From the NCBI GenBank assembly GCA_965644315.1, contig CBFFRQ010000121.1, forward strand, positions 1-41,049: a stretch of 41,049 bases of DNA, in the 5' to 3' direction. Every line of letters begins with the position of its first letter. Positions within the stretch are counted from its first letter, which is position 1. The notes beneath the pieces were generated by a model. The model saw only the letters and a program-made list of their open reading frames with translations. It was not told the DNA's origin and did no database searches. The translations under genes were made by a program, and so were the position numbers. Below are positions 18,822 to 26,975 of this stretch, piece after piece. Source of the DNA: Caecitellus pseudoparvulus. Lineage: Eukaryota > Bigyra: Bicosoecida.

Positions 18822-19944
18822 ATGGCGTCTGCTTCGGCAGCCAAGCGGTCTGAGGCTGGAGACGCTTCCATCCTCGCCCGCTACAAGCACGACTTGCTGG
18901 CAGCTGTGGAAGATGATGTGGGTCCCGGCACTTGCCCCGTGTCGGCGAGGGTGTGCGCGGATCACCCGCTGGTGGCTTTCCTGCTTTGCCCCAGGTTTCA
19001 AGCCGCATCGTGGACATCCTCACGGCCCTGCTGGACGAGACGTTTAATCTCAAAGCCATTGCAGTGTGTATGTGCGCTGCGTACGAGTGTGCGTGGTCCT
19101 GTGACTTGGGCCGCCCTATCTCGCCACTGCGCAGGCCAGCAAGGTGGGGCACTCCCTCAGCAAGCTGCGCAAGCATGCCGATGCAGGTGTGGCAAAGGCG
19201 GCCAAGGCAGTGGTGAAGAAGTGGAAGGCTCAGCAGGAGGCGGCGATCAAGGCTGCCAGCGTAAGCCCCACTCCGAGTGCCGCAGAGGCTGCCGCTGCGG
19301 TCGTACCAACATCTCCCCCGGCAGAGCCATTTGAAGACGAGGCAGGGCTGCCGAGGAACCGACTGGCGGTGCGTAAGGCGCTGGGCAAGAAGGTGTTGGC
19401 TGCCTGCGAGAGTGAGCAGGGGCTGGCGCTGCAGCGAGAGCTGCGGCCTGGGCGGGAGCCGCTGACAGGGCAGCAGCTGCAGTGGAAGGTGGCGGGGCGC
19501 ATGGCTGAGGTGGAGCGGGCCCTGCACAAGCTGCAGGGGTGCATTGATCCACAGCGCCCGTCAGCTGAGTATTCGGAACAGTTCCGCCGCCTGCACTTCA
19601 ACTTCGGCGACAACGTGCCGTTGGCTGTGAAGGCGGGCTTGGGGCTGGCAGACGCGGCGTGGCTGGCGACCGCCTCCAAGGAAGACGTGGCGTCCGAGAC
19701 CATCAAGAAGCAGACTGATGCCGTTCTGACAGCAGGCAAGGAGGCGGTGCAGCTGGACTGGGCGGCCAAGAACAAGACGAAGCAGATGGAGGCTGCCGGC
19801 ATGCAGGTGCACAAGGGCACCTTCCAGTGCAAGGTGTGCAAGTCCTGGAACACCACATACACACAGAAACAGACACGGTCGGCAGACGAACCCATGACAA
19901 CCTTCGTCTTGTGTGTGGACTGCGACAACCGGTGGAAGATGTGA
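18822..19944 (+). CDS. Transcription elongation factor TFIIS (S-II)
   Basis: Three exons, 18822-18917, 18995-19063 and 19135-19944, both introns phase 0 (77 and 71 nt), give 324 residues. The N-terminal LW-type domain reads KAIA then [17 protein letters not shown] and a KKWK end. The central domain (about 125-270) is helical and ends near the [11 protein letters not shown] segment that binds RNA polymerase II in the family. The C-terminal zinc ribbon has Cys287, Cys290, Cys315 and Cys318, and the [11 protein letters not shown] loop with Asp306/Glu307 that enters the polymerase and stimulates cleavage of backtracked RNA. The protein therefore has every part of canonical TFIIS; it ends NRWKM, one residue or so short of many homologues. 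It lies 138 nt behind the methyltransferase gene in the same direction. Confidence 0.95.
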
Positions 19945-19946
19945 CC

Positions 19947-19952
19947 AATGCA
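19947..19952 (+). terminator. AATGCA 3'-end element after TFIIS
   Basis: TGACCAATGCAGTGG: the hexamer starts 2 nt after the stop codon and is in the same CCAATGCAGTG context as array copy 3, although the two genes are unrelated. Confidence 0.5.
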
Positions 19953-20145
19953 GTGGCCACTTCAGCGGGCCAGCGCAAGCCAGCGCCTGGGGGCCGCAAA
20001 TGCACCCGTGAGCCTGAGCGTTACATTTCCCCACGACTCACACAACCCCAACACCTCACACGGCACCCCGGCTCGCCCCTGCCCCTTTCCCCTGCATGTG
20101 CACCTGCACTGCCAGCACCAGCACCTCCCGGCACACGTAGCAGTC

Positions 20146-20437
20146 ATGGCATCCACGCAGCTCACCAGCGCCTTCCGCAAGGCTGGCCTGAACTACCTGG
20201 AGGTGTTGAACGTGCAGACGTCAGCTCTGCGCAACGTCCTCAAGGAGCCCATGCGCTCTCAGGTCATGTCCCGCACCACCTACCAATTCCGGCAGTTCAC
20301 CTACGATCAGGGCGTGGAGAGCCCCGCCAGTGCGTGCTGCGAGCTACTCAGCGCGGCCCATGCTGGCCGTGACATGCACAACATGCTTTCTCCCCGCAGC
20401 TGTCGTGACGAACGCGCAGGGTGCCTCTGGCAAGTAG
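20146..20437 (+). CDS. ATP15: Mitochondrial ATP synthase epsilon subunit
   Basis: Two exons, 20146-20329 and 20400-20437, with a 70-nt phase 1 intron, encode 73 residues. The N-terminal half, with FRKAGLNYLEVLNVQTSALR and VLKEPMRSQVMSR, is the typical helix of the eukaryotic epsilon subunit (homologous to yeast Atp15), which sits in the F1 central stalk with gamma and delta and couples rotation to ATP synthesis. Length matches the family (50-75 residues). The second exon contributes only 12 codons and the stop TAG. Like its relatives it lacks a cleavable presequence. It converges on the AMPK gamma gene, with 137 nt between the stop codons. Confidence 0.85.
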
Positions 20438-20532
20438 ATGGAGGTCCTGGTTCGGCGGTGACGAAACGCTGGTGTCACGCCCACGCGCAAGGGGTGGACG
20501 TGCGTGGCAAGCACCCGCCGATCCAACCCGCG

Positions 20533-20542
20533 AAATGCATTT
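20533..20542. terminator. Palindromic AAATGCATTT between convergent genes
   Basis: A perfect 10-bp palindrome offers AATGCA on both strands: 97 nt after the ATP synthase epsilon stop (+) and 36 nt after the AMPK gamma stop (-). It could serve both transcripts. Confidence 0.45.
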
Positions 20543-20574
20543 GTCACCAAACCACTCAGTGTGCGAAGCTGCCT

Positions 20575-22014
20575 CTATGCGAGCTCCACGTCGTGCTCCT
20601 CTGAAGCTGCGGAGGCCTGCAGCGACACAGCTTCAGCTGGCGCATCCACACGCACGGCCGGACTGCCAGGGACGGAGCTGGCACCACTGGACAGGCTGCT
20701 GGCGCGCCGTCGGCGGGCCACACGACCATGCAAGGACCCCAGCACGTACCCGAAGACGTCGGAGAGGGAGATGATGCCAGAGCACCTGCCTGCTGCGTCC
20801 ACCTCCACCACGCGGTGTGCGCCGGTGGTGCCGAACAACTCCAGCAGCTGTGCCATGGTCGTGCTGCGGGGCACAGTGACGAGCTCCGTGTTGCCCCGCA
20901 TGAGGTCCTGCTGGCCTGCCTTGAAGGCGCTGGCTGACGCGGTGAGGGCGGCCAGCGTCTCATCCAGCGCCAGCACCAGCGTGTCCTCCCGCGTGAAGAT
21001 GTCCCGCACGACGCCCTCGCTGTCCGTGAGCGGGATGGCGCTGACGTTGTGCGTGGCCATGGTGTCCAGCACCTGGGACAGAACCGTGCTAGAGGGCAGC
21101 GTGACCATGTTGCTGTACGTGCCGATGCCCAGCTTGTGAGCGCTACGGGGGAAGAAGCCAGTCTCCAGCGCGGCGGCGGTGGTGCCGGCTGCCACGGTGG
21201 CGTCCTGTGCAGGGGAGAAGAACTCCACGACGTGCTTCAGGACGGCCCTGTGAGTGAGGATGGCCAGCACCGACTGCTGCGGCTCGTACACCACTGGCAG
21301 TCGGTGGATGCCGTACTGGTGGAACACACTGCAGGCGTCCAGAAGGGAGTCTTCCGGGGACACGCAGATGAGCCGCCCGCCGCCCACGGGCCCCCCGGCG
21401 CCGTCAGCCACATGCGCCATGGCGCCCTGCTGCCCCCCGGCGCTGTGGGCTTGGGCGATGGCAGCAGAGGCGCTGGCCGACACTGACGTGTCGCTGGTGG
21501 CGGAGTGAGTCACGCCCAAGTCCCCTTCCTTGAGAGCTGCGCCCTGGGAGGGGGTGGTGCCCTGTCGCAAGGCTTGGGCAGCTTCTGTGTGTGGGGTGCG
21601 GGGTGGGGTGCGTCGCGCCAGCGGTGCGGCGGGGTGCGTGTGCGCCGTACCTCGCCAGCTGCGGATTGTGTGAGTGCTCAGCGCCTCCACCGCCTTGGGG
21701 CCGTGTCGGTACGTGTGCAGGAGGTGCACGAAATCGGAGGACGTCAGCATGCCACTGAAGCAGCCATTGCGCGAGTCCCACAGCGCTGCCGCGAACATGC
21801 CTGCGACGAGGGCAGTCAGGGGGCAATGCAGAGGGTGGGAATGGCAGCGAAACTCCACCCTGGCGAGCTCACCGTGCTCCGCGAACGCAAAGAAGGCCAT
21901 TTGGATGGAGATGTCCATGTCACACACGAGCACCTTGCTGGATATGGGCACCAGGTCGTAGCATTTGATGTCGCAGAGGAACTCCCGAAGGGAGCTGGCG
22001 CTCTCCTTGGCCAT
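20575..22014 (-). CDS. SNF4: AMPK/SNF1 gamma subunit, four CBS domains
   Basis: Three exons on the minus strand, 22014-21873, 21800-21651 and 21584-20575, with introns of 72 and 66 nt (both phase 1 and both multiples of three without stops) give 433 residues. The start MAKESASSLREFLCDIKCYD is the family head. CBS motifs appear in order: AAALWDSRNGCFSGMLTSSDF, IHRLPVVYEPQQSVLAILTHR, VSAIPLTDSEGVVRDIFTRED and AHRVVEVDAAGRCSGIISLSD, each ending in the Asp that binds adenosine phosphates. The subunit senses AMP/ADP/ATP for the energy-stress kinase. An Ala/Ser/Gly-rich insert of about 75 residues separates CBS1 from CBS2, and the C-terminus has an Arg-rich then Ala/Ser-rich tail. Divergent from the VPS9-domain gene. 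Confidence 0.9.
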   Translation of the reverse strand: MAKESASSLREFLCDIKCYDLVPISSKVLVCDMDISIQMAFFAFAEHGELARVEFRCHSHPLHCPLTALVAGMFAAALWDSRNGCFSGMLTSSDFVHLLHTYRHGPKAVEALSTHTIRSWRGTAHTHPAAPLARRTPPRTPHTEAAQALRQGTTPSQGAALKEGDLGVTHSATSDTSVSASASAAIAQAHSAGGQQGAMAHVADGAGGPVGGGRLICVSPEDSLLDACSVFHQYGIHRLPVVYEPQQSVLAILTHRAVLKHVVEFFSPAQDATVAAGTTAAALETGFFPRSAHKLGIGTYSNMVTLPSSTVLSQVLDTMATHNVSAIPLTDSEGVVRDIFTREDTLVLALDETLAALTASASAFKAGQQDLMRGNTELVTVPRSTTMAQLLELFGTTGAHRVVEVDAAGRCSGIISLSDVFGYVLGSLHGRVARRRRASSLSSGASSVPGSPAVRVDAPAEAVSLQASAASEEHDVELA

Positions 22015-22492
22015 GGCGTTTCACTGCTCTCCTGCTGCTGTGCACCCTTCGCGACAAGGCTGTGGGCCAAGCTCGCTCCCACCTGCAGGCCTAGCAGGCC
22101 ACGGGGGCACAGACAAAAGCCTTGGCGTTGGTCAATGAAATGGAACAGGTTTTGATCCCCGCAGGGAGCCGTTGTGCCGAGGCTTGCTGCACGTGGCAGG
22201 CTTCCCAAGCGGCAAGCCTGTGAAGGGAGGGTCAGGCCTGCGCAGCCTGTGCCAGGGCCGGCACTCTGCGCTGTCACCACAAATGCAACCGGTCATCCGT
22301 GCACCTTTCATCGCCAGATTGGCCGAGGATTGCACGTGTGAGCCGTTGGAGTGCCGCACTTGTGGCCAGGAGGCCCTGGCGAGGGGTGCTGCAAGTTCCG
22401 CACACGGCAAGCCTGGCGGCGTCGCTGCTCCCAGCATGCCCTGCGCGCAGTGACCGGGTTTGGTAAAGCTGCACTGGACCGCTCCGCCAACC
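22015..22492. promoter_or_regulatory. Divergent intergenic region, AMPK gamma / VPS9-domain gene
   Basis: 478 nt without a supported gene between two divergent starts. It must contain both promoters; I see no TATA-like box or other named element. Confidence 0.35.
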
Positions 22493-25400
22493 ATGGACCC
22501 CTCTGTGCACTTGGAGCAGCACACACAGCTGCTGGCACCGCTGCACATCACGCCTCACAGGCTGCTACAGGTGCCTGGTTCGGCCAGCACCCAGGACGTC
22601 ACGGCACCTGCTCCGCCTCGCAGTGCAGCTGTACCCATTCCACGCGCAGCAGGAGGGCGGCCTGGCGGCGAGCCCGTCCCCCCTCGGGCCGTTGATGACT
22701 CATCCCTTGGCAGCTACCTCTTCCGCGCACCCTCCACGCCACGGGACCTGACGGGGTCCCCCCGCATCCCCCAGTCCGCGCCGTCCTCCGCCTCCCCTAT
22801 GCTGCGGGCGGCAGCATGGCGGCAGCTGGGTCACACAGTGGCCTGGCCGCCGCCTCTGCCCTCCCCTGACGTGGCTTCCCCTCTGCGCACCACCCAAGCC
22901 ACGGCACACCCCCTGCAGAGCCTGACCCCCCCTCGACCACTGCCACGACAGGCCCCCTCACCCAACCCTTACAGCCCGTTCCCCGCGCCGGAACTGCCCA
23001 GCAGGGCGGCGCCCCCCACTGCCCGCCCCTCCCGAGCGGTCACGCAGGACAGCATGATGTCAGTCTTCAGCGGCGCCCAGGTGGACAGCGGGGCAGGCCA
23101 GGCACCAGCCCCGCCCCTGCCCCCCCTGCCCCCCCCTGCCTTCTACGCCGGCGTCTCTGCGCTGGCCAACGCCGCCTTACTGGTGCGCTGGCGGGGCAGG
23201 GTGCTGGCGGCAGGCCCTGGCGTGGACAAGTCCGCCCTCTGGCTGGCAGCTGCGCGGCAAGTGGCCTCCAACGTGCTACACGCAGCACGGCAGTGCGGGG
23301 CGGAACACCGCCTAGCACGACATATCATCGCGCGTGTGGCCCCCACCCTGCATCTGCTGCAGGCAGTAGGACCTGGGGAGCACTCAGCAGGCAGCGGTGG
23401 GCTTGTGGTGCCCACTGTCACTGCAGCTGTGGCGGAGACAGCTGCTGCAGCTCGCAGTGCTGCCTTCGCAGCCTGCCTCGCAGGCGTCACGGAGCAAGGG
23501 CATGAAGGGGACACCAAGGCCCGGCGCCTAGACAGCAGCATCCACGGCAAGTGCCTCGCCGCCGCTGCCTGCGTGCTAGAGGTGGGGCAGGGCACCCGGG
23601 CCGCCCTGCAGCAGCACATGCGGCAGGCAGGCACGCCCGCCATGCCTGCCCGGCAGTGCGCGCTGTACCTGGGGCGCTACATGCGCCGTTGCATGCGGCT
23701 GCGGTACCGAGTCAGCGACCGGCCCTCCCATCGGCCTGTCGTGCATTCCCTCGGAACAGCCATCAGCGCCTTCGCCATGGGGCTGGAGGGTGTGTATGGT
23801 CCGTATGCAGTGGGCGACCTGGCGCGGCCATTCCAGAGCCGCAGGCACGATGCATCAGTTTGGGAGGATGCGCTGGGCAGCGTCACGAAGGCGCTGCGGG
23901 CGGCGACAGCGGCGGCAGCAGCCCTGGGCTCCCCCATGCCCCCGCTGGCCAGGCCCACACTTGACCCCGCCCAGCGGAGCTACAGCGCACACCGCCGTGG
24001 CAGCAGCGGCAGCGACAGCAGTGGCGGCATGCTGGGCTCAGGGCTGGGGCAAGCCCTGGATGCAGCCCTGGCAGCGCCCAAGCCCAAGCCGGCACCCAAA
24101 CAGCGTGGTGCGTTCATGTCCCTGCTCATGCGTTTCGGGCGCCGGAAGCAGCCCAACCGCCCCCGCCATGCCAAAGCGCAAGTGATGCGGCGTGAGGACT
24201 TGCGCCTGCCGCCCCCCCTTCCCAGCCGAGCAGGAAGGGAGGAGGGCGTGGACATGGCAGCGCTGCACACCGCCATCGAGCAAGCCTGTGCCCGCCCAGC
24301 CCCTGCTACGCCCTCCTCCCTTCGCACCGCCGTGCTGAGTCAGCAGGGGCAGCTGCAGCCTGTGCTGGCCAGGCGAGCGGCCAAAGCCGCTGCCGCCCAC
24401 GCCACCGCCGACGTGAAGGGTTTCATGGGCCACTTGACTGCTGCACTGCTGCGGAAGTTCAGGTTCCTCGCTGCGGTGCATGGGGCGCGGGAGGTGGCGG
24501 ACGTGGACAGGGCGGTGGTGGCGTTGACGGCCGTGCGCCCCACACCTGCCGTGCCAACCACCCACCGCCACACACCGGCCCAGCACCCCCCATCGGCTGC
24601 CATTGCCATGCAGCTGCAAGGACCGCAGATGCGAGTGAGGGGGTGGGGACCGGGGGGATCCGCCCGCACCATGCAGGTGGTGGATCGGCATGGGCGACAC
24701 GGGCGCTCAGCCAGCGAGGCGCCCCGGCCCTCCCCAGCGCTGTGGGGCGCGGGCACCTCTGACACGTCCCTGCCTTCGATGGGCGTGGAGATGGCAGTCA
24801 CGAGCCGTGCAGGGGCAGGAGCGGACGCCACCCCCCCTGGCACTGCCCCGGACACCCCCCCCCGGACACGGCGCCTGAGCGCGCCTTCCTCCAGCCTGCC
24901 CCTGCCGGAGGAAGGCAGTGCACACCTCCCGTTCGCCATGGACCGCTCCATGCCGGAGCTGCTGGGCGGCGCTGGGGGTGACTCAGACCACGACGCGGAG
25001 GAGGACAGTGACTCGGCGCCTGACGCAGACGGCCTGGGACTGAGCGGCGGCAGCAGTGGCAGCCAGACGTCAGCTGGACTGCTCGGCAGTGCCGCTGACG
25101 TCCTTGTGGGCAGCCCAGGGAGAAGCCATGCCGCCCCTGCTGTGCCCTTCGTGCCCTTGGACCACGTCGTGTCCATGTTCAAGTACACGGTTGAGGTGGA
25201 GGTGTGGCGGTGTGTCGTCGCGCACTGCCACACCCTGCTCTTCAACCTGGAGCGCAGCGTGCAGGCCCCCATGGACGAGCGGTACAACAGCACGTTGCGC
25301 CGGGCCATGACGCAGTGGGGCGCTGCCCCCCTTGTGGGGGGCGAGGGCGGCAGTGGCATCGCCCTGCCGTTGGAGGAGGTGGGCGTGCCGCCGACCCTCA

Positions 25401-25792
25401 TCCCCACACCGCTGCCCCACGAGCAGCCCACCGCCGCAGCCTTGCGTGCATACAGCGGCTGCATTGACGCCCTGGTCAGGTGCACATTGCACCGGTCAGG
25501 CGTGGGCAAGGGCCAGTGCCTGGCGGCGGCGCTGCGTGGATTGAACGATGCTGGGCAGGCTGTGCGGGGGGGAGGCGCGGGGCTGTCGGCAGACGAGCTG
25601 CTGCCCCTGCTGGCCTGGGCCCTCGTGGCGTCCAACTTGCAGGACATACCCAGCCACGTCGCGTTTGCAGAGGAGTGGCTGCCGCCCAGCCAGGCTACTG
25701 GCGAGTGGGGCTACGCTGTGACTCTGGCGTCCACTGCAGCTCACTGCGCGTTGCTGCACCTGGAGGCAGAGGGGGAGGGAGGGGGGGTGTAG
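22493..25792 (+). CDS. Large VPS9-domain protein, probable Rab5-family GEF
   Basis: Single exon of 1099 residues from ATG 22493 (context CCAACCATGG). The C-terminal 60 residues carry the VPS9 signature: SADELLPLLAWALVASN from residue 1032, including the conserved Asp, then IPSHVAFAEEWL and GEWGYAVTL with the conserved Tyr at 1074. Residues from about 930 (FKYTVEVEVWRCVV) form the helices that precede the core. VPS9 domains load GTP on Rab5-type GTPases at endosomes. Around 225-380 there is a helical Ala-rich segment (YAGVSALANAALLVRW) I do not recognise. Much of the rest is disordered, Pro/Ala/Gly-rich, with basic patches and an acidic SDHDAEEDSDSAPDAD stretch. No FYVE, Ras-association or ankyrin region is visible. 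The terminal stop is TAG. Confidence 0.75.
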   Translation: MDPSVHLEQHTQLLAPLHITPHRLLQVPGSASTQDVTAPAPPRSAAVPIPRAAGGRPGGEPVPPRAVDDSSLGSYLFRAPSTPRDLTGSPRIPQSAPSSASPMLRAAAWRQLGHTVAWPPPLPSPDVASPLRTTQATAHPLQSLTPPRPLPRQAPSPNPYSPFPAPELPSRAAPPTARPSRAVTQDSMMSVFSGAQVDSGAGQAPAPPLPPLPPPAFYAGVSALANAALLVRWRGRVLAAGPGVDKSALWLAAARQVASNVLHAARQCGAEHRLARHIIARVAPTLHLLQAVGPGEHSAGSGGLVVPTVTAAVAETAAAARSAAFAACLAGVTEQGHEGDTKARRLDSSIHGKCLAAAACVLEVGQGTRAALQQHMRQAGTPAMPARQCALYLGRYMRRCMRLRYRVSDRPSHRPVVHSLGTAISAFAMGLEGVYGPYAVGDLARPFQSRRHDASVWEDALGSVTKALRAATAAAAALGSPMPPLARPTLDPAQRSYSAHRRGSSGSDSSGGMLGSGLGQALDAALAAPKPKPAPKQRGAFMSLLMRFGRRKQPNRPRHAKAQVMRREDLRLPPPLPSRAGREEGVDMAALHTAIEQACARPAPATPSSLRTAVLSQQGQLQPVLARRAAKAAAAHATADVKGFMGHLTAALLRKFRFLAAVHGAREVADVDRAVVALTAVRPTPAVPTTHRHTPAQHPPSAAIAMQLQGPQMRVRGWGPGGSARTMQVVDRHGRHGRSASEAPRPSPALWGAGTSDTSLPSMGVEMAVTSRAGAGADATPPGTAPDTPPRTRRLSAPSSSLPLPEEGSAHLPFAMDRSMPELLGGAGGDSDHDAEEDSDSAPDADGLGLSGGSSGSQTSAGLLGSAADVLVGSPGRSHAAPAVPFVPLDHVVSMFKYTVEVEVWRCVVAHCHTLLFNLERSVQAPMDERYNSTLRRAMTQWGAAPLVGGEGGSGIALPLEEVGVPPTLIPTPLPHEQPTAAALRAYSGCIDALVRCTLHRSGVGKGQCLAAALRGLNDAGQAVRGGGAGLSADELLPLLAWALVASNLQDIPSHVAFAEEWLPPSQATGEWGYAVTLASTAAHCALLHLEAEGEGGGV

Positions 25793-25811
25793 GGCTTGGG
25801 CGTCGACGGGC

Positions 25812-25817
25812 AATGCA
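25812..25817 (+). terminator. AATGCA 3'-end element after the VPS9-domain gene
   Basis: GGCAATGCAGGG with the hexamer starting 20 nt after TAG. Confidence 0.4.
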
Positions 25818-25938
25818 GGGAATATGTGCACATTACTTGTGTAATCGACCTCACTCTGCCCCCCCACTCATCTGGCCAGCCGCACTGCCATCACACGCGC
25901 CTCAGCACCACCCAATCCTGCACCGAAGCTTGCCAACC

Positions 25939-26941
25939 ATGGCTGCCACGTCTCAGTCTGGAGGTCGGCGCCTCTTCATCGGCGGGAACTGGAAGATGGC
26001 CTCCACCAAGGAGACCATCAGCACAGTGACGAGCGCCATCAACGCTATGGAGTCCCTCCCAGCCAACGCAGGTGCGCGATGAAACTCCCGTGAAACTCAG
26101 CTGCTCCCCGCCCCACCCGAGGCTGCCTCTGCGCGACACAGACATCTTCCTGGCACCTCCCGCGCTGCACATTCAAGCAACCAAAGAAGCCCTCACCAAG
26201 GATGTGCTGATTGGTGCTCAGAACATTCATTCACACGAGGTGCGTCTGCCGGCGTGTGTGGTGTCGACTTCCCGAAACTGAATGAACCAAGTGCAACCCC
26301 TCGACCCGCCAACTCGCAGGGATTCGGCGCCTTCACCGGGGAGCACTCTGCCGCCATGCTGAAAGGTGTGGCCCTTGCCTGCGCACCAGCCCAAGTCTAC
26401 GCGCCACCGCCCTGCACGCGGATCGCCCCTCGCAGACTTTGGCGTGGACTGGGTGATCGTGGGGCACTCTGAGCGCCGGCACATCTTCGGGGACTCCCTG
26501 GACACCTGTGCCGCCAAGGCCAAGGTGGCCCTGGACGCTGGACTCTCTGTCGTGTTCTGCGTGGGGGAGCAGCTGGAGGAACAAGAGGCTGGCAAGACGA
26601 TGGAGGTGGTGGAGGGGCAGCTGAAGCCACTAGCACATTCCATCTCCTCCGAGCAGTGGGGCCGGGTCGTCATCGCGTATGAGCCCGTGTGGGCCATTGG
26701 CACTGGCAAGACCGCCTCGCCAGCCCAGGCGCAGGAGTCCATCTCCGACATCCGAAGCTGGCTGGAGGAGAACGTGTCCGTGGACGTGGGCACTGCCACC
26801 CGCATCATCTACGGCGGCAGCGTCAAGCCTTCGAACTGCAAGAGCCTCATCAGCCTCTCGGACATTGACGGATTCCTTGTGGGTGGCGCCAGCTTGAAGG
26901 CAGACTTCACCGCCATCATCGCCTCAGCCAGCGAGGCGTGA
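25939..26941 (+). CDS. TPI1: Triosephosphate isomerase
   Basis: Four exons, 25939-26071, 26142-26239, 26320-26365 and 26436-26941, with introns of 70, 80 and 70 nt in phases 1, 0 and 1, give 260 residues, the usual size. The enzyme interconverts glyceraldehyde 3-phosphate and dihydroxyacetone phosphate in glycolysis. All catalytic parts are present: GGNWKM (Lys19), GHSERR (His103), AYEPVWAIGTGKTA (Glu175 and the flexible loop) and the phosphate-binding YGGSVKP and VGGASL segments. There is no N-terminal targeting extension and no fused GAPDH, unlike the mitochondrial TPI-GAPDH fusions of many stramenopiles, so a cytosolic enzyme is likely. Confidence 0.97.
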
Positions 26942-26954
26942 GCGCCCCCCTGCG

Positions 26955-26964
26955 CAATGCATTG
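26955..26964. terminator. Palindromic CAATGCATTG between convergent TPI and PUF6-like genes
   Basis: Perfect 10-bp palindrome in a 34-nt gap. AATGCA starts 15 nt after the TPI stop on the plus strand and 13 nt after the PUF6-like stop on the minus strand, so one short element could end both transcripts. Confidence 0.5.
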
Positions 26965-26975
26965 GCCGACACGCC

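Noticed and set aside
24340-25647. 435-codon minus-strand open frame
   Set aside because: Shadow of the VPS9-domain gene, whose C-terminal domain is recognisable on the plus strand.
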